Origin: Linanthus parryae
Lineage: Eukaryota; Streptophyta; Magnoliopsida; Ericales; Polemoniaceae
DNA length: 64,000 bases
Assembly: GCA_023055425.1 (NCBI GenBank)
Contig: JALGPY010000002.1
Span: forward strand, 156,871,345-156,935,344
Reading direction: 5' to 3'
A program made the position numbers and the translations under genes. A model generated the notes under the pieces. It was given only the letters and a program-made list of their open reading frames with translations. It was not told the origin of the DNA and ran no database searches. Of this stretch, positions 54,771 to 64,000 are shown piece by piece (within the stretch, counting starts at the first letter, position 1; each line of letters begins with the position of its first letter).

Positions 54771-56330
54771 CAAACGCGATCTTAATTGATCATTAGAGCC
54801 TATCTCTTACGATAGCAAATGTGATCCCAATCGATCATTCAAAGCCTATCTCCCACGATAGCAGCAAACGCAAACGTGATCCTAATCGATCATCAAAGCC
54901 TATCTCCCACGATAGCAGCAAACGCAAACGTGATCCTAATCGATCATCAAAGACTATCTCCCACGATAGCAGCAAACGCAAACGTGATCTTAATTGATCA
55001 TCAAAGCCCATCTCCTACGATGGCAGCCAACACAAATGTGATCTTAAGTGATCATCTAAAGCCTATCTCTTACGATAGCAGCTACACGCGAACGCGATCT
55101 TAAGTGATCATCTAAAGCCCATCTCCTACGATGGCAGCCACTACAAATGTGATCTTAATTGATCATTAAAGCCTATCTCTTACGATAGCAGTTACACGCG
55201 AATGCGATCTTAAGTGATCATCTAAAGCCCATCTCCTACGATGGCAGCCAATACAAATGTGATCTTAAGTGATCATCTAAAGCCTATCTCTTACGATAGC
55301 AGTTACACGCGAATGCGATCTTAAGTGATCATCTAAAGCCCATCTCCTACGATGGCAGCCAATACGAATGTGATCTTAATTGATCATTTAAAGCCTATCT
55401 CTTACGATAGCAACAAACACAAATGCGATCTTAATTGATCATTTAAAGCCTATCTCTCATGGTAGCAATCAAATGCAAATGCGATCTTAAGTGATCATTA
55501 AAGCCTATCTCTTACGATAGCAGCCAAACACAAATGCGATCTTAATTGATCATTTAAAGCCTATCTCTCAGGGTAGCAATCAAATGCAAATGCGATCTTA
55601 AGTGATCATTAAAGCCTATCTCTTACGATAGCAGCCAAACGCAAATGCGATCTTAATTGATCATTTAAAGCTTATCTCTCATGGTAGCAATCAAATGCAA
55701 ATGCGATCTTAAGTGATCATTAAAGCCTATCTCTTACGATAGCAGCCAAACGCAAATGCGATCTTAAGTGATCATCTAAAGCCTATCTCTCATGGTAGCA
55801 ATCAAGTACGAGTGCGATCTTAAGTGATCATTAAAGCCTATCTCTTGCGATAGCACCCAAACGAAAATACGATCTTACATGATCGTCCAAAGCATATCTT
55901 TTGCGATAGCAGCGAAATACAAAAACGATCTCAATCGATCATCTAACGCCTATCTCTTGAGATAGCGGGCTATACAGATGCGATCTTATAATGATCTTCT
56001 CAAGCCTATCTGTTACGATAGCAATTTTGGTCAATTATCCAAACCCGTCTGATATGATGGCAACACGAGTGCAGAGTCATCTTATTAGATCTTCTAAAGA
56101 TCTGTCTGCTGTGATAGCAGTTTATGCGAGAAACGATCTCAAACAAAGCCTATCTTCTATGATAGCAATGTGCACAGCTCAACGATCTTGATTGATCTCT
56201 GGAAAATTATCCGGAACGATGGCAACGTTATGAACGTGATCTCATACGATTTACAACGACCAATTACAAGCCCATTCGTCAAGATGGCACAGCTGCGAAA
56301 TAACGATCTCGAATGATCTAGCGAAACATC
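54771..56330 (+). repeat. Minisatellite in the Tat 3' region (about 55-60 bp units)
   Basis: At least 20 units of the form GCGATCTTAATTGATCAT, AAGCCTATCTCTTACGATAG and CAGCCAAACGCAAAT, clear to about 55850 and then decaying to 56330. Each unit holds two short palindromes (GATCTTAATTGATC-type and TATCTCTTACGATA-type). In 55030-55400 two unit versions alternate, giving a higher-order period of about 110-115 bp. Tandem arrays at this site are known from other Tat/Ogre elements. Confidence 0.9.
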
Positions 56331-57680
56331 TGCGCATTGACGCCGCATATGTGAAATCATTACATGGCATTATGCAAGGCAAAACAAGCCGAAACGCATG
56401 CGAAATTGTATTTTGTTGCAAAGAGAGCAAATAGTACAAAAGCTATATATCATTATGAGTCAAATGACTTACAATTTATCTATCTAGATAGCAGCTTACA
56501 AGCGAAAAGCTCGAATCTAACTACACAGCCAACATGGCTTACAATACGTTCGAAAAATGGCTGATAAGCCAGCAGAGAAACGGTACGGAAACCCGGACTG
56601 CAAAGAATGAACCGCCCTGGCTTCAAGCGCGGGCTACACGATGCCCAAATCTGTGGGTGACATCTGTAGCAAAGGGGATCTCGCTCTAAAAAGAGCCACA
56701 TGAAACCATACGCTCGACATTCCGCTATCCGACAAGACCGTTGTCAGATACGCTCCCCATAACATTTGCCCAAGGAACCACCGGTTCCAGCGATCAAGCT
56801 GCAAGCAGAAGCTCCAACGGGCAAGGGCTCCTTGTAGACGGGGATGAACACAGCGGTTTACAACCCTGAGTTCAAGAACGTGGGGGCAATGAGTTCTCCT
56901 CCAGGGATGCTGGAGGAGAATTCCGCCGTTCATTACGAGACGGTAGCACGGTCACTTCGGCGCTGCACCTCGCCACGAGGCGGCCGGAAACATGACCTGC
57001 ACACATAATACACGAAGAAATTTCTTCGAACACACATGAGGTATTATCTGCATCCTCTTTATGATGGTTATAAACAGCAATAAGCCTCATAAAGTGGATC
57101 TTGGAAACTATTTCTATAGCACAAAGCGCAAACTCAGGATTCAAAACTTGAAGTTGCCATGAATCAACGAAAAGCAAGCGTTGAAGCCAGCAGTCGCAAG
57201 GACTCACGGCAAAGCACATGTTTGGGATAGAAGAGCCCAAATGGCAAAGATGGGGTTTATATAGGCCCTGTGGAGACTCTTCGGTTGCTTAAGATGAGTC
57301 AGCAAATTCAAAAAGAGGGTAAGTTCAATCACTTACGCCTTGAAAAGCGGTAACAATCAATTACCCTACTAAAGGCTACGACGATTCGGTTGCGTATCCT
57401 AATAAATGACGGATAGTCATGATTCGGATGGACTTCCCAACGGAAGCGTGCTTATCTGCCGAGCAATTAGCGCGAAAATCAAGCAAAGAATCAATTGCTG
57501 ATGTCATAATTGGATATACACAGAAATGTCCAATCAAATCCCGAAAGGGGCAAAACGGGCAAACTCATTGTTTGTTGTTAAAAAGAAGGGGGAGAAACCC
57601 TAGCAACATTACATTAATGTTTCAAAATATTACATTAATGTCTCAACCATTTTCCTGTTTTCTTTTCAAAATTCGAAAAG
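56331..57680. other. Tat 3' non-coding region
   Basis: Between the minisatellite and the 3' end of the antisense gene. An open frame on the minus strand at 56872-57240 (122 codons) has no recognised domain. It starts just after a minus-strand TATATAAA box near 57256-57264, so a short transcript is possible. Confidence 0.4.
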
Positions 57681-60600
57681 TCAAAACAAATTTTTGACTA
57701 AGGAGTCCTGGGGCTCGAACTGCTCGATCAGCCTCTCCACTTGTTGCACTTCTTGCTTCAGTTGCTCGCACTTGGCATTCATTTCCTGATACAGCTTTAC
57801 AGCTTCATCAACCTTTTGCTTTTGCTGCTCCACCTTCTGCATCTCAGCTGCGAGATTCTGGTGACCGAGATTCAGAGTTACAGCTGCGCGAATCAGTGTA
57901 ACTCTGTCCTTGAGGAATTTGAAACCAAGTCTGCCTTGGACTTTGAGCACGAGATTTTGGCACATGCCACACAGCAATTCGGCACTCTGGGCCGAAATGG
58001 TCGCAGGTGTAGCCGCGCACAGCTGCTCTAGTATCCAGATGACTTCAGTAAGGAATAGCCTCCTGTCAAAAGGACTGATCTCCAGACACCTCACAAACGA
58101 TCGGGGGTATCTGAGGCGCATTCGAACCACCCAGTCTACATCGGTTTGCTTCAAACCTGAGACATCAAAAATGAGTCATGATGTCAAAACTCTCAAGCAA
58201 ATAATGCGACGTGCGAATGGTAAAATCTCTGCTTACCAGTGCCTTCCAGAATTTCATGAAGAGAAGGGATGCGGGCCACCGGGTTGTTCGAAGACTGCCC
58301 TCGCTCCATGGCTCTCCTATCAGCTGCAAGCTCCAACCTCTCATAATCAGGAGGAAGAGTGTAGGCCGCACCAGCTGCGACTACATTCCCAACCTGCGAG
58401 CCCCAAATACTCCACGCAGGAATAAGTGCTTCCGGTTCAGTCATCGCCGGAGGCGAGGGGACAGCCGAAGTCGCTGGACGGACACTCCCAGATGCGAAAA
58501 TATTAGCATCACTTGTCCTTTCTTCCTCACCGCCAGTACGGACACCTTCGTCCATCGGCACAGCATCAGCTTCGACATCATCGGAAAGTTCGATGACATC
58601 CTCGAGACGCTCACTTACGTGTCCAGCAGCTGCGACGGGCTTCTCAGTATGGGAGCTCGAAATTGGAACATGGGATGCAGAAGGCTGACTTCTCTGCTCC
58701 AGCTCAGGTTCCTCAGCATAACCTGCGATACCGAATGCGATAATATGAGGTAACTTGTGTTATAAGTTATTTCACTGTCTTTACTAAAGCTAAGAATAAG
58801 CACCTCCACGCGAAGGTGGGATTGAGGTATCCTCATCATACACTAGGGACGCGGAACCGTGCCCTATCAGTGTATCCTCACTAAGCAAATCTTTAAGAGA
58901 AGCGTGACCTGGGACGCGAGTAAACCAGTCATGATTTTGCCTCAAGTGGCTAAAGCCTAGTATGCGCATATCACTCAAAATAATTACCTGAGGGTTCTCC
59001 GCATTTGCTTACCAACCAACGGCGAATGTCAGGCTTTGACACACCGTGCTTTAACGCACCCACAATTACATCTCTATAAGTTACTGCGAGATTGAAGATC
59101 TCACCTTTATCGCCACCTGCGATCTCTGCGAAGTCCGCTTGGACTTGCTCTAGCTCTGCTGTGTCCTCTCCAGGAACCTCATCTTCCTCCTCCACATGAG
59201 GAGCCACTTATTCGGGAAGCTCGTCTTCCTCGCCAGCTGGACGCACTAAGTCGTCAACATGCAGCTCCTCGCGGCTCCGCTGTTTCACAAGCTCGAGTTC
59301 CTCTTCCTCTCGCTGCCTTCTTCTTTCAGCAGCCTCCGCGGCTGTCCTCCGGGACTTAGCAAGAACATCCTCGCTTATGGGATCATCTGAAACGCCAGAG
59401 TGGGCATCTCTCTTTTGCCTCTTGGCCACGAGGCCACCAACGGCTTCATCATCATCATCTGCGAATACAAAATTGGCTCAAAGAAAAGAACTGCACAGAA
59501 GTCATGATAAAGGGCAAGGAGATGCGACGGAAGTACCTCCTGATTCTTCCTCGCACATCACAACTGTTTCTTCTTCATTACTTGCTTGGGGCTCCTGCCT
59601 CTCTTCCTCTTCCTCTTGATTGAATGGAACGAAGGTTTCAACTGCGAGATCTTTTCGCACCTTGCCGGGCATACGACCCTTACCTTTGTCCTTGACAGAA
59701 AGGGACCTCACTGGGGGCGAAGCTGGAGCGCTCCTAGGGGAAGAAATCGTAATTCCCTTTTGCCTAGGTCTCTTCGCTCTCGGCGCCGCAGTCGCTGGAG
59801 GGGGCGGGTCATCTCTAGGAGGAGACGGAGCCGGAGGGTTGTCTATCAGCGAGTCAGCGAAAGTATTCATGACTGCGCGAACCTTTGTTTCGACCTCGGC
59901 ATCCATCCTCCATGCTAGCCGATACGATTCCCCTTTCCTTCTGGTGGCAACAATGGTGTCCACCAGCGATTTGGAACGGTCACCTGCTGCGAACCTCCGC
60001 ACATGACACTAGACAATACAGAACAAAAAGCATCAGTGCAAGCAAATCAAAGAGCTCAAAGCACACAAGGAAACTGCTTACCTCAGCAAACGCCTTGCTA
60101 TATTTGATGACCTGCGTGTCACCCTTCTTGATTGCATCGACCTGCTCCTTCAGAATGAAATCGGGGCACAAATGATTCTCGCGGTCCAACAACGAGTAGC
60201 AACCGTACTCAGACTCGCTCAAACTGCAATTGGGGCGAAACGGAAAAGAGTTTCTCTTGATCAGGGGGGCCCTTCCTGGCTGCGCCGCCGCCTCCGTCTC
60301 CATCCTCGTCTGCTGGGCAATCCAGTATGCGATCCAGTTCTGGGAACAACCACCCTTGCGAGTTCCCGCAGGCTGCTCGAAGGGAAGATTGCTCATGAGG
60401 ACCGTCTTGCACTCCTTTGTCAGCAAGCGCTTGTAGCACCCTCTGACGATGGACTGGGGCCAGATTGATGGGGCCACCGCATCGAAACCAAACTGAGGAG
60501 AGACCCGAGTGGGGTCAACATCCACTGTAAGCCTTTCATATCGTGGCGCGAGCTCACGAATGTGCTCTGCAAGTGCAGGAAGAGAACCTCGCAGACACCA

Positions 60601-61962
60601 GCAAAAGAACTCACGATAGCGCTCGTGGAAATGCGGCCCCTTTTCAAAGAGAAGGTCTTCTGACAAGACCATACCTTTGGAAGGATATAGCTTTGGAAAC
60701 CACCGCACATTCTCGACACGTGTGGCGTAGGGCCTGGCAGTGAACTCCCTTCGTTTGTCGCATATCAAGCTCCAAGTACACTTGGTGTTGCTTGCTCCAA
60801 ACCATCTCGCAGCTCTCCCGCTGTTGAACGCTTCCGTCTCGCCTGGGGGACACCACTTCTCAAGTGGGAGGGGAGTTGGAGCATAAGACGGCCAGCGCTC
60901 AAAAACCCACATTGTCAAAAAGCTGATATTGACAAAGGTCAGAACATCGAGACGGCCGCGCGATTCCCTCATCGCCAGAACCAGCTGGTCCAGCCTATAA
61001 TACAACGTACCCAAGACCAAGGGTCCGAGCGCGACTCTCTGGCCAAGAGCGAGCCTCACCGCAAGTGGCAGCACATGGTAGAAGACCCCGTCATGGGGGT
61101 GACCATCAATCAGATACCTCGACAGCCAAGCACAAAGAAAGGCGCAAAGGGTTAGATGATAACCCTTGCCCTCTACGTAATTCTCGGCCTTCGGGTTTCC
61201 GCTCAAAAGCTTCTTAGTAATGCTGCTGCTCGCATAGTCTCGGAAGAAGTACTGCAACCACTTGTTCCAGGTATTCTTCGCAGATGTATCAACAAGCTGC
61301 CAGTTCGGAAGAGGTTTTGTACTGGTCCACCGAGTGGAGATTTTCTTTACCTCTGCTAGGCACTCCTCCATCTGCGCGTACAAGGCCAATTCCGCAGGTG
61401 TTCTTAAGTGACTCAAGGGGTCCACCTCGCCCATGGGGGAAAGCTCATACAGCATTTGAACGTCCGCGAGCGTGGGGGCAGCCTCGAACTCAGCAAAGTG
61501 AAACGTGTGAGTCGCAGGCGAATAGCGGGACAGAAGGTCTAGAAGCATGGACTGATCCAACTTCACGGCAGCACCCTTCATAGCACGGACAGCAAAGAAA
61601 ATGCCGGCTTTATCGAGAGTTTCGGCGTAATTACCCAACACGTGGTCAGTCCACTCATCCATATAGTCCAACTTCTGGACAAACGCCTGAGTAGAAATTG
61701 CAGTGTATGGGAAGTGCCCATTCTCGATTCCCAATCGAACCACATCCTCGGAACCAACTAACTCGAGCAAGGCTGAGTTAACTGGGCGAGTCAGCGTTAA
61801 CAACTGCTCAACGGGAACAGGATCAGGCATCCTCTTCGCCTTCACCCTCGCGTGGTAAAAATCTTTCCCACCCAGAAAGGGGGCTTTTCGCCACAGAGCC
61901 TGCGGAAGCTCCGGCATCTCTTCATCTTCCTTGACGGGTCTGGTTACTCTTGTTTTGGCCAT
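57681..61962 (-). CDS. Antisense gene of the Tat element, 6 exons, plant-mobile-domain-like; one in-frame stop
   Basis: Coding exons (minus): 61962-60082, 60008-59537, 59458-58988, 58956-58804, 58722-58237 and 58156-57681. All five introns are short with GT-AG ends, phases agree (3939 bp, 1313 codons) and the last exon closes with a stop. Exon 1 (627 codons) resembles the plant mobile domain (PMD, aminotransferase-like) family: FHFAEFEAAPTLADVQMLYE, later FLCAWLSRYLIDGHPHDGV and VALGPLVLGTLYYRLDQL. Exon 2 is Pro/Ser-rich with a basic RAKRPRQKG stretch (possible NLS). Exons 3-5 are acidic and Glu/Arg-rich. Exon 6 has a C-terminal coiled coil (EMQKVEQQKQKVDEAVKLYQ). A TAA at 59208-59210 in exon 3 would end the protein at 867 residues, with the PMD-like part whole. 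Start is at MAKTRVTR, just after a likely 5' UTR intron acceptor (TTCGCAG|GA). Antisense extra ORFs are known in Tat elements; this one's function is unknown. Confidence 0.8.
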
Positions 61963-62655
61963 TCCTGCGAAAGGGCAAAAAAAAAGGGGGGGGGGAGAAA
62001 TACCACACTTCAGTTTGAATTTTGGAATTCGAGATCTATGCAAAGGAAAGCAGACAGTTCCGGTGCCGATTTCAGAAATTGGGGATTTGCAAGACCCAAT
62101 ATTGTTGAAAGATTAAAAACGAAGCAGGTTTAAAGATCAAAGCCTCTTCACAGATTTCATGGGTTTACAGATTCAACGCAGTTCAAGGCAAACGCCGGTG
62201 TTTTAAAATCAAAAAGTAAACGAGGCCAACCTTGTTTCCTTGAAGCTTGCTTGGATATGCACAGTTGAAGAATACGATTTGCAGTTCTGAACTGGTGGTT
62301 GATGATCTGGATCTGCTCTCGAAGATCTCCGGATACCATTCACTTTAAGAGAAAGAAGTGATGCTTTGCAATAATGGGATACAAGGTATTTATCCAAAAG
62401 AATGAAGGGTTGCGTCCCTTCAGTAGTCGAATCGCAACCGTCACCGTCGTATCGCGCAATCACAGGACGGGCTGACGTCACGCCTAAAACCCTAAAGGTC
62501 AGACGGCACGACTCTAGGGGTTTTAGGTCATAATGACACGCACGGGGGCTGAACTTACCCGTATTTGAATTGGTGCGTGGCGACGACGCGCATGTTGGTT
62601 TCCGCGCATGGAAGCCTATACAGCTACGAGCCTTCACGCGCAGAAAGGGGGCTAA
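61963..62655 (-). promoter_or_regulatory. Probable 5' UTR and promoter of the antisense gene
   Basis: On the minus strand a TATA-like GGATAAATACC lies at 62387-62393, about 425 bp upstream of the ATG. A donor (GGAAACAAG|GTTGGCC, near 62232) and the acceptor at 61964-61965 would remove an intron from the leader. This region lies inside the element, next to the 3' LTR. Inferred only from motifs. Confidence 0.4.
62643..62655 (+). other. Polypurine tract of the Tat element
   Basis: GAAAGGGGGCTAA-type purine run immediately before the 3' LTR start at 62656; it primes plus-strand DNA synthesis in LTR elements. Confidence 0.75.
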
Positions 62656-63281
62656 TGTAGATACTGCTTTATGACATGGCAGATCTAGGCCACGTGGCGA
62701 CCATCCAGCACACCATATTGTGCTCCACACACACAGGATCACCAGCCGAGCTGATCCATGTGGGGGCTGCGAGACAGAGCCCTCGCATACCACTGCACGG
62801 GACTTGTAGGGACTTGTGGTTTGGAGGCTAGAGTAAGCCCTGTCGCGTGCGAGCCAAGCCCGCGCGCGACCTTTAGTAACTGTTTTGAGAGATCTATGGC
62901 ACGAGCTCCCTAGACCCGGTCAATCCGGTCAAACCCGGTCAACCTCGTAACGGTTCCGGTACTCGCGCACCACGTGCTCTAACGGTTCCTATATACTCGG
63001 ACGAACGTGCCGTTATGGTTAAGCCAATTAAGCCGCCATTAATGGGCGCATTAACCACACTACAACGGTCACGTTCTCCAGTATATATATATCGTTGACC
63101 TTTCCATACAAAGGAGGACAACACTGCCATACGCGGAAGCTCTGCCAAACCTCTGTCTCTCTCTCAGACATTGCTACTGACTTACTCTCTCCCTACACAC
63201 ACCCCTATTCTTCCTGTGCGATCCCTGATCCACTACGTACGGTGTACACGGAGGTCTCCCTGCCGGAATCTCTTGTGCACA
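62656..63281 (+). repeat. 3' LTR of the Tat element
   Basis: Same length as the 5' LTR (offset 15133) with no mismatch noticed on reading the two side by side. Followed by the GTTGG target duplication. Confidence 0.93.
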
Positions 63282-63883
63282 GTTGGAAATCCCTGAACGT
63301 CTAATTCCAAATGGAGTAGGACTTGATCTAAAATTGTATACGTAACTCCAGATACATCCAGAAGAGTGCACACTGGTCCAGTGAAACTTTTCCAGCTCTT
63401 CTTCGTTTTTGCGTCATCTTCGCCGAACCATATCTTTCTCTTCCGGCCTTTGATTGAGCTACGTGACCTACCGTTGGAAAGCTAATTGAGTCTACTTTCA
63501 TTTGGAACCGGTATCACTATAGCAGGTCTTGTAGAACTCAAGATATCATCAAAATAGTGAAGGATTGTCACTTTTGCTCCTCTAACTTTGCTTCTCTGCG
63601 TACTCTTTGACTTCCGAAGCTCGTTTCTTCTCTTCAGGTTCTCTCCTCATGCAATGTTCCTGCAAATCACAACACGAACACTACCGCGAAGATCAAATGT
63701 GACAAAATCATAAAATCATAAGTAAAACTATTCAAGAAACGCCCGGGTTGTACGTTTAAGCTCTAAAACATCATAAAACTCATTTTCTTCTCAAATAAGC
63801 CCGAAATTCGTCACTTTGCATCGAAACTCACACAAATAAAAATATAAAGTGTATATATGATGACTCTTATTAAGGATTTATCA

Positions 63884-64000
63884 AATACCCCCACACTTGC
63901 CATTTGCGCGTCCCGAGCAAAGTTTCATCTACTGCATCTATCTGCTTACTAGCCAATGAGACACAAACGACTCAAACACGACTCTCAATACAACCATGGA
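63884..64000 (-). other. Internal end of the Athila-like element, cut by window
   Basis: On the minus strand this runs into the polypurine tract (AGTGTGGGGGTATT) before the LTR at 63883. The CGGGACGCGCAAATGGCAAG context precedes it. No coding sequence visible in the short stretch left. Confidence 0.5.

Larger units (their letters stand above)
47523..63281 (+). mobile_element. Complete Tat-lineage Gypsy retrotransposon, 15.8 kb
   Basis: Two 626-bp LTRs with no difference noticed by eye, a 5-bp target duplication GTTGG (47518-47522, 63282-63286), a PBS-like site, gag-PR, pol with two RNase H domains and integrase, a minisatellite, an antisense gene and a polypurine tract. The dual RNase H and the extra antisense ORF are known features of the Tat/Ogre/Retand group. 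Identical LTRs imply a very recent insertion. Confidence 0.92.
46506..63883 (-). repeat. Athila-like LTR, split by the Tat element
   Basis: In minus orientation it starts TGATAAATCC at 63883, just after a purine tract (AGTGTGGGGGTATT), and ends GGATCGTGTCA at 46506. The halves 63883-63287 and 47517-46506 join across the Tat insertion, giving an LTR of about 1.6 kb. The GTGTGGGGGTATTTGATAA context and length fit the 3' LTR of an Athila-type Gypsy whose body lies right of the window. The lineage call is from memory of such elements. Confidence 0.65.

Noticed and set aside
54771..56330. CRISPR-like array
   Set aside because: Units are contiguous without unique spacers and lie in a eukaryotic retrotransposon; this is a minisatellite.

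Overview
This is a stretch of plant nuclear DNA, most likely from a eudicot. The evidence is intron-containing plant genes, an intronless PPR-DYW organelle RNA-editing factor, and very dense nested retrotransposons (Copia, several kinds of Gypsy, L1-type LINEs) with Helitrons, hAT and Mariner-type elements and MITEs. No bacterial or viral genome features are present. Species cannot be named from the sequence.

Layout. 1-5409: three stacked Copia pieces. A minus-strand element enters from the left (gag start 154, PBS, 1.4-kb LTR). It sits in the RNase H end of a plus-strand Copia, whose LTR abuts the gag of a third, minus-strand element with its own PBS and a GAA-microsatellite LTR. 5414-6630: a 1.2-kb Mariner/Stowaway-ended element. 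6633-10106: AT-rich intergenic DNA with a short Helitron, a 52-bp tandem repeat and a fold-back element. 10107-25000: a RING-type E3 ligase-like gene on the minus strand. I rebuilt it from three coding exons; its 12.7-kb intron contains a Tourist-like MITE, a 334-bp tandem duplication and a complete but dead LINE with a target-site duplication. 25162-31728: a second Helitron, a minus-strand LINE remnant and a chromovirus-like Gypsy remnant with a solo LTR in its pol. 33664-34593: a four-exon secreted RNase T2 gene (minus). 35123-36940: a 605-aa PPR-DYW gene resembling Arabidopsis OTP85 (minus). 37346-37447: a tiny tRNA-derived retroposon. 38070-44005: a hAT-type non-autonomous element with a 5'-truncated LINE inside it whose ORF2 is intact. 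44174-46505: a Copia LTR carrying a hAT-type element, then an inverted Gypsy LTR fragment. 46506-63883: an Athila-like LTR split by a complete, very young 15.8-kb Tat-lineage Gypsy element (47523-63281).

The Tat element is the most interesting object. Its two 626-bp LTRs look identical and it has a 5-bp target duplication. Gag-protease and pol lie in one reading frame separated by a single UGA. Pol carries two RNase H domains and an apparent tandem duplication of the integrase N-terminal region. About 1.5 kb of minisatellite follows pol. On the opposite strand lies a six-exon gene with a plant-mobile-domain-like first exon; all five introns have GT-AG ends and consistent phases, but exon 3 has one in-frame TAA.

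The host genes (RING protein, RNase T2, PPR-DYW) all lie on the minus strand in the gene-bearing middle of the window and show no functional link to each other. Exon joins, domain names and lineage names come from reading the sequence against remembered family features; no searches were run.
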